The notes under the pieces were generated by a model that was not told where the DNA came from, searched no databases, and saw only the letters and a program-made list of their open reading frames with translations. Positions 5,272-13,998 of a stretch of 18,148 bases of DNA are shown here, piece by piece; positions within the stretch are counted from its first letter, which is position 1, and the number at the start of each line of letters is the position of its first letter. The translations under genes were made by a program, and so were the position numbers. This DNA comes from Chlorobium sp. (GTDB taxonomy: Bacteria; Bacteroidota; Chlorobiia; Chlorobiales; Chlorobiaceae): contig JANQGE010000049.1 in assembly GCA_028277485.1 (NCBI GenBank), positions 1-18,148 of the forward strand, written 5' to 3'.

Positions 5272-7125
5272 CTACTCAACCGTCACCGACTTGGCGAGGT
5301 TCCTCGGACGGTCGACATTACACCCTCTGAACGTAGCGATGTGATAAGCAAGAAGCTGCAGCGGAATAACAGAAAGCAGGGGAGTGACGGGGGCGGATGC
5401 AGCAGGAATGTAGATAACATGGTCAGCAAGCCTGCCGATCTCTTCGTCTCCCTCATTGGCGATAGCGATCACTTTGCCCTTGCGGCTTCGAACCTCCTCG
5501 ATATTGCTGAGAACCTTCGCATACGAGTTATCCCGGGTCGCGATAAAGATAACCGGCATATCTTCATCAATAAGTGCGATAGGACCATGTTTCATTTCCG
5601 CAGCCGGATACCCCTCGGCATGGATGTATGAAATCTCCTTGAGCTTCAGCGCACCTTCGAGTGCAACGGGAAAATTGTACCCCCTTCCAAGGTAGAGAAA
5701 GTTGCGTGCGTCTTTATAGTCTTCGGCGATCTCCAGAATCATGTCATCCTGCTTCAGAATACGCTCCACTTTTTCCGGCACACCGTTAAGCTCTTTCAGG
5801 TAGAGCTTGATTTCTTCACGGGACATGGTGCGCCCCTTGCTGAGCGTCAATGCCAGCAGGTACAGCACCGTTACCTGGGCGGTGAACGCTTTTGTCGAAG
5901 CGACACCGATCTCGGGACCGGCATGGGTATAGATGCCGCAAAGCGTTTCACGGGCGATGGTCGAGCCGACAACATTGCAGATGCCCATCACCAGCGCGCC
6001 CTTCTCCCTGGCAAGGCGCAACGCTGCAAGCGTGTCGGCAGTTTCACCGGACTGAGAAATAACGATAACCACATCATCCTTTGTAATCACCGGGTTACGG
6101 TAACGGAACTCCGAAGCGTAGTCGACTTCAACGGGAATCCGGGCAAACTCCTCTATCAGGTATTCCCCGATCAACCCTGCGTGCCAGCTTGTCCCGCAGG
6201 CGCAGATAATGACCCTGCTTGAAAGCTTGAGGCGATCGAGGTAATCCTCTATGCCCCCCAGGCGCACCTGACCTTCATCGAGCCTGACGCGTCCCCGCAT
6301 GACATCCTGCAGGACTGTGGGCTGCTCGTAAATCTCCTTGAGCATGAAGTGTTCAAAACCGCCCTTTTCAATTTTGGCAAGATCGAAATCCAGTTCGCTG
6401 ATATGCTTTTCCTGCGTAATATTCTCTATGGTCTTGATGACGTAGCCGTCCCTTGTAACAACCGCCATTTCACCGTCGGAGAGATAGATAACCTTCTTGG
6501 TATGTTCGACAATGGGAGCCGCGTCGGAAGCAATAAAATATTCCCCCTCTCCGATACCGATAACCAGCGGGCTTCCTTTGCGGGCAACAACAATCTTGTC
6601 TGGCTCCTGCTGTGAAATAATGCAAAGACCGTAAGCGCCCTCCACATGGTAAAGCGCGGCGCGCACCGCGGCTTCAAGCCCTATCTCCGGTTTGTCGGAC
6701 CAGATGCTGTCGATGAGATGAACAAGAGCCTCCGAATCTGTATCGCTGCTGAAATGGTAACCCTTCGAAATGAGTTCTTTCTTAATGGCTGAATAGTTTT
6801 CAATAATCCCGTTATGGATAAGCGCAATTCCGCCATCAGCGCTCAGATGAGGATGGGCGTTGCGATCGCTCGGGTCCCCGTGAGTCGCCCACCGGGTATG
6901 CCCGATTCCTGCAGTGGCCTCATGTATGGATTGTTCAGATTGCCCGGAATTTTTGAGAGCCTTTTCCAGTTCGCTGACGCTTCCTTTCTGCTTCAGCACT
7001 GACAAACCGCCGTTCAGCACGGCAATTCCCGCAGAGTCGTAACCGCGGTACTCGAGACGCTGCAGCCCGTTCAGCAGAAGTTCAGCCGCGTCTTTCGAGC
7101 CGATATATCCAACTATTCCACACAT
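5272..7125 (-). CDS. glmS: Glutamine--fructose-6-phosphate aminotransferase (isomerizing)
   Basis: Cytoplasmic enzyme making glucosamine-6-phosphate from fructose-6-phosphate and glutamine, the first step to UDP-GlcNAc for peptidoglycan and lipid A. Length is 617 residues (family about 610). The N-terminal glutaminase begins with the processed nucleophile Cys2 (MCGIVGYIG) and includes LEYRGYDSAGI and HTRWATHG. Two SIS sugar-isomerase domains follow, with ACGTSWHAG, SQSGETADT and LGRGYNFPVALEGALKLKE split around the linker. AEGYPAAEMKHGP and the conserved C-terminus KSVTVE complete it. The start has CAGGG just upstream. It follows pyrF by 83 bp on the same strand; no glmS ribozyme-like element is apparent in that gap. 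Confidence 0.97.
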   Translation of the reverse strand: MCGIVGYIGSKDAAELLLNGLQRLEYRGYDSAGIAVLNGGLSVLKQKGSVSELEKALKNSGQSEQSIHEATAGIGHTRWATHGDPSDRNAHPHLSADGGIALIHNGIIENYSAIKKELISKGYHFSSDTDSEALVHLIDSIWSDKPEIGLEAAVRAALYHVEGAYGLCIISQQEPDKIVVARKGSPLVIGIGEGEYFIASDAAPIVEHTKKVIYLSDGEMAVVTRDGYVIKTIENITQEKHISELDFDLAKIEKGGFEHFMLKEIYEQPTVLQDVMRGRVRLDEGQVRLGGIEDYLDRLKLSSRVIICACGTSWHAGLIGEYLIEEFARIPVEVDYASEFRYRNPVITKDDVVIVISQSGETADTLAALRLAREKGALVMGICNVVGSTIARETLCGIYTHAGPEIGVASTKAFTAQVTVLYLLALTLSKGRTMSREEIKLYLKELNGVPEKVERILKQDDMILEIAEDYKDARNFLYLGRGYNFPVALEGALKLKEISYIHAEGYPAAEMKHGPIALIDEDMPVIFIATRDNSYAKVLSNIEEVRSRKGKVIAIANEGDEEIGRLADHVIYIPAASAPVTPLLSVIPLQLLAYHIATFRGCNVDRPRNLAKSVTVE

Positions 7126-7208
7126 GAAACCCTGATTTTATGAAGATTGCAACGCCTTGGCTGGGGGGAACATGCAACCCTTGCCGGTTATATAGTACAA
7201 AAATCCGC

Positions 7209-8045
7209 TTAAAAAATACTTTGCATTTCATTATGAAGCTCCCCTGCCTTTAGTTTCACCGCACGTTCGAACGCTTCGGGAGAGTTAAAAACACCTTCGG
7301 GATAGATGATCCCCCTGCTGACGTTGACGAGAGCCCCCTGCCGGTCTTTATCCACACCAAGAGCCGCCGATTCCTGCAAAGAGCCGCCTTGGGCACCGAC
7401 ACCGGGAATAAGAAAAAACAATCCGGGGGCATCGGTACGGATCTTCCTGAGTTGACTGCTTTTAGTCGCCCCGACAACAATTCCCGCATTTCCGCTCCGG
7501 TCCCACTCCTGCACTTTACCAAGAACGGACTCGTAAAGTGCAGGGCCCGATTGCAGCTGCTTTTCCTCAAAATCGGCGGATCCGGGATTGGAGGTCAGGC
7601 AAAGCACGAAAATCAGCTTTTGTTCATAATCAAAAAACGGCTCGATGGAGTCATGCCCCATATATGGTGCAACCGTGAGAGCATCGAAATTCCAGTGATC
7701 GAAAAATGCCTGGGCGTATTTTTCACTGGTATTGCCGATATCCGCTCGTTTTGCGTCGGCTATGGAAAGGCTTTCGCACGGCAGGTTTTCAAGTGTTTCC
7801 TGCATATCCCGAAGCCCTTCAATTCCTCTTGCCTCATAAAACGCGGTATTTATCTTGTATGCCACCGCGTGCTCCCTTGTCGCCCTGATTACAGAACGGT
7901 TAAACTCCAGCACAGGGCGCTCCATACTCCGGAATATTTTCGGAATTTTTGCCGGATCACTGTCAAGACCGACACACAGCAACGACCTCTTCGCTGAAAT
8001 CTGCTCATTGACCTTGTTTCGCGCCGCATTCATGGATATATTCAT
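7209..8045 (-). CDS. pyrF: Orotidine 5'-phosphate decarboxylase, type 2
   Basis: Last step of de novo UMP synthesis, decarboxylating OMP. Size (278 residues from the ATG used here) and motifs fit the larger type 2 family. Visible are GLDSD (26-30), Lys64 in YKIN and the catalytic Asp-x-Lys-x-x-Asp as D97-A-K99-R-A-D102 (ADAKRADIGNT). Phosphate-binding segments are APYMGHDSIEPF, PGVGAQGG and NVSRGI. The start is uncertain: GTG 8084, ATG 8045 and ATG 8033 are all possible and none has a good Shine-Dalgarno. ATG 8045 gives the usual short N-terminal lead-in. The gene is divergent from ftsH and upstream of glmS. Confidence 0.94.
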   Translation of the reverse strand: MNISMNAARNKVNEQISAKRSLLCVGLDSDPAKIPKIFRSMERPVLEFNRSVIRATREHAVAYKINTAFYEARGIEGLRDMQETLENLPCESLSIADAKRADIGNTSEKYAQAFFDHWNFDALTVAPYMGHDSIEPFFDYEQKLIFVLCLTSNPGSADFEEKQLQSGPALYESVLGKVQEWDRSGNAGIVVGATKSSQLRKIRTDAPGLFFLIPGVGAQGGSLQESAALGVDKDRQGALVNVSRGIIYPEGVFNSPEAFERAVKLKAGELHNEMQSIF

Positions 8046-8223
8046 AGCGTTTTGCTGACGATTATACGATGACGCACTCCGCACTGAAATCGTATCTACG
8101 CAATAGCGAGCACAATTACAAACAAGGAAGCCTATCCCTGCGGAGAAAACCCGCTCCTGAGGAATGAAACTTATAAAGAGTGTAAAGCATTAAAGCTATG
8201 TTTTCATAATTTCGGTTCAATGC

Positions 8224-8232
8224 TGTTATACT
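8224..8232 (+). promoter_or_regulatory. Candidate extended -10 promoter of ftsH
   Basis: TGTTATACT fits the extended -10 pattern TGnTATAAT. The -35 region is poor (TTCATA at 18-bp spacing). The predicted start near 8239 gives a leader of about 60 nt before the ftsH ATG. Confidence 0.4.
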
Positions 8233-8301
8233 AATATTTATTGCGTTATCATGTAGAGAAGCAACGACATTGAACACACTTGTTAATATCTTGACGAATA
8301 G

Positions 8302-10392
8302 ATGGCAAACAACCTGTTTAAACCAAAGAATCCTTATAAAAACGATCCGGAGAACAGCGATAAAAAACCGAAATTTTCACTGGTTTACTATATCGTCATT
8401 GTCCTGATACTTATCGGTCTGCAGCTTGCATTCTTCTGGTCCGGCTCCTCTCAGGAGATTGCATATAGCACATTCCGCAAGTACATAGAAGAGAACAAGA
8501 TAGAATCGGTCAAGATCGCGCCCGAGCGCATTTATGTCTACCTGAAACCCGGTGTAGCCCCAATACAGGGGACTAACGGGAAGGACAGCAAGGGCCCCGG
8601 TTCGATCTTTTCCGAATCCGCAACTGGCTCCAGAGAAGTCTACGTTATTCCCGTCAAGGACGCAGAGCTCATCGAACTCCTTGAAACAAAGGGAATCAGT
8701 TATCAGGGCATACCCGGCAACACCTGGATCGGGGAGCTTCTGCAATGGGTTCTTCCTTTCGCATTGCTGATCGGCATTTACTTCTTCGTCTTCCGCCGCC
8801 TTGGCGGTCCAGGCTCACAGTTCATGAATATCAGCAAGAACAAGGCCGCGCTGTACGAAAACCTTGATGAACATACACGGATCACTTTCAAGGATGTCGC
8901 GGGTCTCGATGAAGCCAAAGCCGAGGTCATGGAGGTAGTGGACTTCCTGAAAGATCCCAAGAAGTACACGAAGCTCGGGGGTAAACTGCCAAAAGGCGTC
9001 CTGCTTGTCGGCCCTCCCGGAACCGGCAAGACCCTTCTTGCAAAGGCTGTCGCAGGCGAAGCCGACGTACCGTTCTTCAGCATCAGCGGGTCCGATTTTG
9101 TGGAGATGTTTGTCGGCGTCGGTGCGGCGCGTGTACGCGACCTTTTCCGGCAGGCAAAAGAAAAAGCGCCCTGCATCATCTTCATCGACGAGATCGATGC
9201 CGTCGGCCGGAGCCGCGGGAAAGGCATCATGATGGGCACCAATGACGAACGCGAGAATACCCTTAACCAGCTGCTCGTGGAGATGGACGGTTTCGCAACC
9301 GACAAAGGAGTCATTCTCATGGCTGCAACCAACCGGCCGGACGTGCTGGACAACGCACTCCTCCGTCCGGGAAGATTCGACCGCCAGATCATGGTTGACA
9401 AGCCGGACCTGAAAGGGCGTATCGATACTTTCAAGGTACACACCAAGAACCTTTCGCTCTCGCCTGACGTCAACCTCAAGGTACTGGCATCGCAGACCCC
9501 TGGTTTCGCAGGTGCTGAAATAGCCAACGCTGCAAACGAGGCAGCTCTTCTTGCATCCAGACGGGGCAAACAAAGTATTGAAATGAAGGACTTTGAAGAC
9601 GCCATCGAACGGGTGGTCGCCGGTCTGGAGAAAAAGAATAAGGTTATCAATCCGAAGGAGAAGAAGGTCGTTGCCTATCACGAGTCGGGACATGCGATCA
9701 TCAGCTGGATGATGGCAGAAAATGACGCTGTTCAGAAAATCTCGATTGTTCCCCGGGGTATGAGTGCACTGGGATACACCTTGAATCTGCCGCTTGAAGA
9801 CCGCTACCTGATGACAAAGCAGGAACTTTTTTCACGCATTTGCGGTCTTCTTGGCGGAAGAATCGCTGAAGAAATAATCTTTGACGATGTTTCAACCGGC
9901 GCCCAGAACGATCTTGAAAAAGTTACTGAAATCGCCTACAACATGGTTGTCGTGTATGGCATGAGCGAAAAGCTGGGCAACATATCCTATTATGAAAGCA
10001 ACAACCCCTACTACGGCGGTCCCGCTGTGGACAAGAAGTACAGCGAACACACAGCCCGTCTTATCGACGAGGAAGTTCACTCTTTAATCGATCAGGCCCA
10101 GCAGCAGGTACGGGAGATACTCTCGATAAACCGTGACAAACTTGAAAGACTTGCGCAGGAGCTGCTTGCCAAGGAAGTGCTGCACTATTCCAAGATCGAG
10201 GAAATACTTGGCAAGAGACCGGCAGGAAGCTTGTCTTATGACATCTCGGAAAAGTGTGACAACAGCGTGACAGCGGAAACCGAAGAAAATTCCGGGAACA
10301 ACGGCACGCAAACCGTCGATGAGGAAGAGCTGCGTACCCTTGAAGCTGCTGTCGAGAAAATCAGGCAGAACAAGAATTCAGAGAATAGCTGA
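8302..10392 (+). CDS. ftsH: ATP-dependent zinc metalloprotease FtsH
   Basis: Membrane-anchored AAA+ protease that extracts and degrades misfolded membrane proteins and selected regulators; it acts as a hexamer in the inner membrane. Length is 696 residues. A first transmembrane helix (about 27-47) is followed by a periplasmic domain (about 48-142) and a second helix (about 145-165). The AAA module has Walker A GPPGTGKT (237-244), Walker B IIFIDE (292-297) and second-region-of-homology ATNRPDVLDNALLRPGRFDR (342-361). The zinc site is HESGH (460-464), with Asp537 in GAQNDLEK as third ligand. A charged, low-complexity tail follows the conserved core (about 645-696). acyP follows after 47 bp on the same strand. 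No strong Shine-Dalgarno is visible before the ATG. Confidence 0.98.
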   Translation: MANNLFKPKNPYKNDPENSDKKPKFSLVYYIVIVLILIGLQLAFFWSGSSQEIAYSTFRKYIEENKIESVKIAPERIYVYLKPGVAPIQGTNGKDSKGPGSIFSESATGSREVYVIPVKDAELIELLETKGISYQGIPGNTWIGELLQWVLPFALLIGIYFFVFRRLGGPGSQFMNISKNKAALYENLDEHTRITFKDVAGLDEAKAEVMEVVDFLKDPKKYTKLGGKLPKGVLLVGPPGTGKTLLAKAVAGEADVPFFSISGSDFVEMFVGVGAARVRDLFRQAKEKAPCIIFIDEIDAVGRSRGKGIMMGTNDERENTLNQLLVEMDGFATDKGVILMAATNRPDVLDNALLRPGRFDRQIMVDKPDLKGRIDTFKVHTKNLSLSPDVNLKVLASQTPGFAGAEIANAANEAALLASRRGKQSIEMKDFEDAIERVVAGLEKKNKVINPKEKKVVAYHESGHAIISWMMAENDAVQKISIVPRGMSALGYTLNLPLEDRYLMTKQELFSRICGLLGGRIAEEIIFDDVSTGAQNDLEKVTEIAYNMVVVYGMSEKLGNISYYESNNPYYGGPAVDKKYSEHTARLIDEEVHSLIDQAQQQVREILSINRDKLERLAQELLAKEVLHYSKIEEILGKRPAGSLSYDISEKCDNSVTAETEENSGNNGTQTVDEEELRTLEAAVEKIRQNKNSENS

Positions 10393-10439
10393 TCAATATC
10401 TTTTATTCTTCGCGGTTTTAACTTGCCACTACTTTTACG

Positions 10440-10715
10440 ATGGAAAAAAGAGTCCTGGTTACGGTCCACGGCTTGGTTCAGGGTGTCGGGTTCAGAATGT
10501 TTGTGGAACGTTCCGCCTCTCGCCTGGGATTGAAGGGCTGGGTCAGAAACCTGCCGAACGGCAGCGTCGAGATCGACGCACAGGGTCCGGCCGGGCTGGT
10601 TGACGAGCTTCTGAACGAGGTGAGGACAGGCCCGCCTGCTTCAAAGGTCTCCTCTATAGCCGTTATTGAACAACAGCCTGATTACTCCCGAACGGATTTC
10701 ACCATTCTGATGTAA
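10440..10715 (+). CDS. acyP: Acylphosphatase
   Basis: Small cytoplasmic enzyme hydrolysing acyl phosphates, 91 residues as usual for the family. The phosphate-binding loop is GLVQGVGFR (11-19) with catalytic Arg19. Catalytic Asn37 is in GWVRNLPNGSVEI (33-45). The C-terminal strand RTDFTILM completes the ferredoxin-like fold. It follows ftsH by 47 bp and may be cotranscribed; a repeat copy begins 12 bp after its stop codon. Confidence 0.95.
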   Translation: MEKRVLVTVHGLVQGVGFRMFVERSASRLGLKGWVRNLPNGSVEIDAQGPAGLVDELLNEVRTGPPASKVSSIAVIEQQPDYSRTDFTILM

Positions 10716-10726
10716 ACATCCCTATA

Positions 10727-10811
10727 GGGCACCTCTATTTATTCCGCGATTCAATTGCTTCGCTGAGCGGACAGGAGAGAGTTTCTGTGCTCCGCCCGCT
10801 TCGTACTCGAG
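10727..10811 (+). repeat. MITE-like repeat, type B core, right end lost
   Basis: It begins with the terminal repeat GGGCACCTCTATTTATT. The type B core follows (CGCTGAGCGGACAGGAG, then AGTTTCTGTGCTCCGCCCGC). The family match fades after CGTACTCGAGG and no right terminal repeat is present. Internal pairing of AGCGGACAGGAG with GCTCCGCCCGCT is possible. Confidence 0.8.
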
Positions 10812-10865
10812 GGCATCTTCAGAGACCGAGGCCGGCCCGGCGTAAAACATAATGCATGAAAGAAT

Positions 10866-10888
10866 AAAAGCGGCCGGCGGCTTCGGCC
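10866..10888 (-). terminator. Possible terminator downstream of tRNA-Val
   Basis: On the minus strand GGCCG and CGGCC (complements of 10884-10888 and 10872-10876) enclose a 7-nt loop and are followed by GCTTTTATT. It lies about 90 nt beyond the tRNA 3' end, the first candidate in that direction. Confidence 0.4.
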
Positions 10889-10975
10889 TGGAAAAAAAGA
10901 TTTGTAGATGAGCAGAACCAGGAGCGGACTTCGGAAAGGTCAGCAAACACCGGTACCGGCGCAGGGAAAGAAGCG

Positions 10976-11049
10976 TGGGTCCCGAGGGAGTCGAACCCCC
11001 GACCTACTGGGTGTAAACCAGTCGCTCTAACCAACTGAGCTAGAGACCC
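10976..11049 (-). tRNA. tRNA-Val (anticodon UAC)
   Basis: A full cloverleaf can be folded. Acceptor GGGTCTC pairs with GGGACCC with one G-U, and the discriminator is A. The D-arm is GCTC...GAGC. The anticodon stem is ACTGG/CCAGT with loop TTTACAC, giving anticodon TAC (valine). The T-arm is GGGGG/CCCTC around TTCGACT. The 3' CCA is not encoded. A strong promoter lies 32 bp upstream on the minus strand. Confidence 0.96.
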
Positions 11050-11080
11050 GTTCTCCAAAAGATATCATCAAAGGGAGGGC

Positions 11081-11109
11081 ATTATACCACTTTTTTCACA
11101 CAAGATCAA
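11081..11109 (-). promoter_or_regulatory. Promoter of tRNA-Val
   Basis: On the minus strand, TTGATC (complement of 11104-11109) and a perfect TATAAT (complement of 11081-11086) are separated by exactly 17 bp. The predicted start is about 25 nt before the tRNA 5' end. This is the clearest promoter in the window. Confidence 0.8.
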
Positions 11110-11150
11110 GACTTTTTTCCGAGCCGGGCCAACCCGGAATGCCCCCGGAT

Positions 11151-11179
11151 TTGTAAGCCGTTCCGAAAAAGTATAAATT
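11151..11179 (+). promoter_or_regulatory. Candidate dxr promoter
   Basis: TTGTAA (11151-11156) and TAAATT (11174-11179) have 17-bp spacing; TATAAA at 11172-11177 with 15 bp is an alternative. The start would be about 35 nt before the dxr ATG. Confidence 0.4.
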
Positions 11180-11219
11180 CAGGCCGGAAACCCAGTGATG
11201 TAACGCAATTGCCAGTATC

Positions 11220-12374
11220 ATGAAATCCTTATCCATCCTTGGCAGCACCGGATCTATCGGCTTAAGCACACTTGATGTTGTCCGTCAGCACCCGGAAAGA
11301 TTTAACGTAACCGGCCTCGCCGAAGGCCATGATATCAACCTGCTCGCGGAACAGATCAGGGAGTTTAAACCTGATATCGTCTCCGTCAGGGATGAACAGT
11401 CTGCAGACCGTCTGGTCGAGCTGCTCGGTCCCGGGAAACCTCAAATTCACTGGGGAATAGAGGGAGCGGCCGCGGTCGGGGCTGCGGAAGGCTCTGACAT
11501 GGTTGTATCGGCGATTGTCGGCGCGGCAGGTCTTGTCCCGACTGTCAGCGCGATCAAAGCCGGGAAAGATATCGCTCTTGCCAACAAGGAAACACTGGTT
11601 GTTGCCGGGCAGCTTGTCTCGGACCTTGCAAAGCAGCATGATGTAACACTCCTCCCGGTCGACAGCGAACATTCGGCGATTTTCCAGTCGCTTACAGGCC
11701 ACAGGCCGGAAGATATCGAACGCATCATCCTGACCGCATCGGGAGGACCTTTCAGGAAGATGCCCGCCGAAGACCTGAAACATGTCAGTCCGGAAAAGGC
11801 CCTGAAACATCCGCAGTGGTCAATGGGCGCGAAGATAACCATTGATTCGGCGACGCTTATGAACAAAGGGCTTGAAGTTATCGAAGCCCACTGGCTTTTT
11901 ACTATGCCTGCAGAAAAAATCAGTGTCGTGGTTCATCCGCAGAGCATCATTCACTCGATGGTCGAATATATCGACGGCTGCGTCATGGCGCAGCTGGGCG
12001 TTCCCGACATGCGCGCGCCGATAGCCTATGCGATAGCCTGGCCTGAGCGATGTGAAAGCGGCATAAGGAAGCTCGATCTGACACAAATTGGCACGCTGAC
12101 GTTCGAGGAACCCGACATGGAACGATTTCCCGCTCTTCGTCTGGCATTTGACACACTTAAAGCCGGCCGGACATTCCCGGCCGTACTCAACGCGGCAAAC
12201 GAGATTGCGGTCGCTGCGTTCCTTGACAAAAAGATAGGCTTCACCGATATACCGGCCATTGTCGACAGAACCATGCAGGCACATGATCCGTATACACCCT
12301 CCTGTCTGGATGAATACCTTGCCGCGGACAGGTGGGCTCGTGACACAGCCAGGGAGATGATGAAACAATCCTGA
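11220..12374 (+). CDS. dxr: 1-deoxy-D-xylulose 5-phosphate reductoisomerase
   Basis: Second enzyme of the MEP isoprenoid pathway, converting DXP to MEP with NADPH; in a phototroph it feeds chlorophyll tails, carotenoids and quinones. Length is 384 residues (family about 385-400). The NADPH-binding motif is GSTGSIG (8-14). LANKETLV spans 120-127. The metal and substrate site has Asp148 and Glu150 (PVDSEHSAIFQ) and Glu219 (MNKGLEVIEAHWLF). SGGPF and HPQWSMGAKITIDSATL are intact, and the C-terminal AANEIAVAAFL helix is present. No clear Shine-Dalgarno is seen. It is followed by a hairpin overlapping its stop codon, a repeat copy, and rseP. Confidence 0.98.
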   Translation: MKSLSILGSTGSIGLSTLDVVRQHPERFNVTGLAEGHDINLLAEQIREFKPDIVSVRDEQSADRLVELLGPGKPQIHWGIEGAAAVGAAEGSDMVVSAIVGAAGLVPTVSAIKAGKDIALANKETLVVAGQLVSDLAKQHDVTLLPVDSEHSAIFQSLTGHRPEDIERIILTASGGPFRKMPAEDLKHVSPEKALKHPQWSMGAKITIDSATLMNKGLEVIEAHWLFTMPAEKISVVVHPQSIIHSMVEYIDGCVMAQLGVPDMRAPIAYAIAWPERCESGIRKLDLTQIGTLTFEEPDMERFPALRLAFDTLKAGRTFPAVLNAANEIAVAAFLDKKIGFTDIPAIVDRTMQAHDPYTPSCLDEYLAADRWARDTAREMMKQS

Positions 12375-12396
12375 TTTGAAACGCTCAAATCAGGAT
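12368..12396 (+). terminator. Perfect 12-bp hairpin overlapping the dxr stop codon
   Basis: ATCCTGATTTGA (12368-12379) and TCAAATCAGGAT (12385-12396) pair perfectly around the loop AACGC. The dxr TGA lies inside the first arm. The following AATGATTTA is only weakly T-rich, so it may stabilise the 3' end or terminate inefficiently. Confidence 0.55.
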
Positions 12397-12415
12397 AATG
12401 ATTTATACTACTTAT

Positions 12416-12528
12416 GGACACCCCTATACATTGTCGTGAGCGATTTGAGTACAAGGCGGACGGAGCACAGAAACTCCCTCCTGTCCGCTCAGCGAAGTAA
12501 TCAGGGCGCGCAGCAAATCGAGGTGCCC
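12416..12528 (-). mobile_element. MITE-like element, type B core (113 bp), with 4-bp target duplication
   Basis: The intact terminus is GAGGTGCCC at 12520-12528. The other terminus, GGACACCCCTATACATTGT, is partly degenerate. TTAT flanks both ends (12412-12415 and 12529-12532). The core folds as GCGGAC-GGAG (12456-12465) with CTCC-T-GTCCGC (12478-12488), one bulged T. It lies between dxr and rseP. Confidence 0.85.
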
Positions 12529-12546
12529 TTATAATGAATCGGCATT

Positions 12547-12574
12547 CCGAAAGCCCCTTCAAGACGGCTTTCGG
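12547..12574 (+). promoter_or_regulatory. Hairpin in the rseP leader
   Basis: CCGAAAGCC (12547-12555) and GGCTTTCGG (12566-12574) are perfect 9-bp arms around a 10-nt loop. They lie 33 nt before the rseP ATG. No T-run follows, so it is not a standard terminator. Its role is unknown. Confidence 0.45.
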
Positions 12575-12606
12575 GATAGCTTGTCTTGGAGAAAACAAAG
12601 CAGATC

Positions 12607-13968
12607 ATGGACTTTTTAAGTACGATTTTCTATTTTATTGTCGCGATTTTCATTCTTGTCACCGCGCACGAACTGGGACACTTCCTTACGGCCAAATTCT
12701 TCGGCATGCGTGTCGACAAATTCTATATCGGGTTTGATTTTTACAATCTCCGTCTCTGGAAGAAAAAGATCGGGGACACCGAGTACGGTATAGGAGCCTT
12801 CCCGCTGGGCGGCTATGTAAAAATAGCGGGAATGGTTGACGAAAGCCTCGATACCGGTTATCAAAAGTCAGCTCCCCAACCCTGGGAGTTCAGAGCGAAA
12901 CCGGTCTGGCAGCGCCTTATTGTCCTTGCCGGCGGGGTAGCCATGAACATGCTTCTTGCCGCCGCCATATTTATCGGCATGGCCTCGGCTTTTGGCGAAA
13001 GCAGAACTTCCGTAATCAACCCTGCCTATGTTGAAACCGGATCGGTCTACGCTTCAATGGGAATGCAGACCGGCGACCGGTTCATCGCGGTAAACGGCAA
13101 GCCGGTGCAATACTGGGAAGAGGTTCTGGCGCCGGAAAACTTCGCAGGGCAGACCCTTATGTATACGGTGATCCGCGGCAGTGAACGAAAAACACTGCAG
13201 GCGCCAACGGACATTCTTACCCGGATCAACGAAAATCAGGCCCTGGGCATACGTCCCCTGATGGCTCCGGTCATCGACCAGGTGCTCGGCAATCAGCCTG
13301 CCGCGGGGGCCGGACTGAAACCGGGAGCACTCATCACCGCAATCAACGACAAACCGGTCAAGGATTGGACCGAAGTTGTCGAGATCATCTCGGCAAACCC
13401 CGGGAACGCTATCTCGGTTGCCTGGAAATACCTCGCCCTGCCTACCGACGGCATGGTTGATGTCGCAAAAATCAGGGAATTCGGAAAGCTGACCGTTTCA
13501 GAAGTTGTCCCTGCATCCACAGGAAAAATCGGCATATCGCTGAGGCAGACGCTCGTGATAGACCATCGACGCCTCAACCTGGCCGATGCCACGGTATACG
13601 GTCTGCAGCAAACCTGGAACATGACGGTTACAACCGTTAAAGGTTTCGGCAAAATCCTTACCGGTGCGGAAGATTTCCGCAAATCCGTGGGCGGGCCGAT
13701 CAAAATTGCAAGGATCGCCAACCAGAGCGCTGAACAGGGGCTGAGCAGTTTCATGTATTTCCTTGCCCTCCTGTCGATTTCACTTGCGTTCATCAACATT
13801 CTTCCTATTCCCGCTTTGGACGGCGGACAGTTCGTCCTTAACGCCATCGAAGGCATCATAGGCCGTGAGATTCCTTTTCAGCTGAAGATGAGAATTCAGC
13901 AGATTGGCATGGCGTTGCTTCTGACGCTCTTTTTATTCTTTATCATCAATGACATTATCAACCCCTGA
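12607..13968 (+). CDS. rseP: Site-2 protease RseP (membrane zinc metalloprotease with PDZ domains)
   Basis: Intramembrane protease that cleaves anti-sigma factors and remnant signal peptides inside the inner membrane. Length is 453 residues from ATG 12607; TTG 12586 would add seven. The zinc motif HELGH (21-25) is in the first transmembrane segment and the family segment FPLGGYVKIAGM follows. A central periplasmic part carries two PDZ-like units, ASMGMQTGDRFIAVNGKPV and AGAGLKPGALITAINDKPV. The second catalytic motif is NILPIPALDGGQFV, holding the LDG metal-ligand Asp. A final transmembrane helix ends the protein. prfA follows after 30 bp. The dxr-rseP order resembles other bacteria where isoprenoid and envelope genes cluster, but a MITE-like element now separates the two here. 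Confidence 0.95.
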   Translation: MDFLSTIFYFIVAIFILVTAHELGHFLTAKFFGMRVDKFYIGFDFYNLRLWKKKIGDTEYGIGAFPLGGYVKIAGMVDESLDTGYQKSAPQPWEFRAKPVWQRLIVLAGGVAMNMLLAAAIFIGMASAFGESRTSVINPAYVETGSVYASMGMQTGDRFIAVNGKPVQYWEEVLAPENFAGQTLMYTVIRGSERKTLQAPTDILTRINENQALGIRPLMAPVIDQVLGNQPAAGAGLKPGALITAINDKPVKDWTEVVEIISANPGNAISVAWKYLALPTDGMVDVAKIREFGKLTVSEVVPASTGKIGISLRQTLVIDHRRLNLADATVYGLQQTWNMTVTTVKGFGKILTGAEDFRKSVGGPIKIARIANQSAEQGLSSFMYFLALLSISLAFINILPIPALDGGQFVLNAIEGIIGREIPFQLKMRIQQIGMALLLTLFLFFIINDIINP

Positions 13969-13998
13969 GGTTGAACGGCAGGGAGCAAGAACCCGAAT

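Noticed and set aside
7126..7208. glmS ribozyme or other riboswitch upstream of glmS
   Set aside because: The 83-bp gap is too short for a glmS ribozyme and I see no matching core sequence.
8778..9693. Two long open frames (290 and 292 codons) on the minus strand
   Set aside because: Both lie fully inside ftsH, whose motifs are intact, and their translations show no domain. They are antisense shadows of a GC-rich gene.
12534..12737. Short frame starting ATG 12534 with GAGGTG of the repeat terminus 8 nt upstream
   Set aside because: It overlaps rseP in another frame and the translation looks non-protein-like. The ribosome-binding-site-like hexamer is inherent in the repeat. It could act as an upstream open frame, but there is no evidence.
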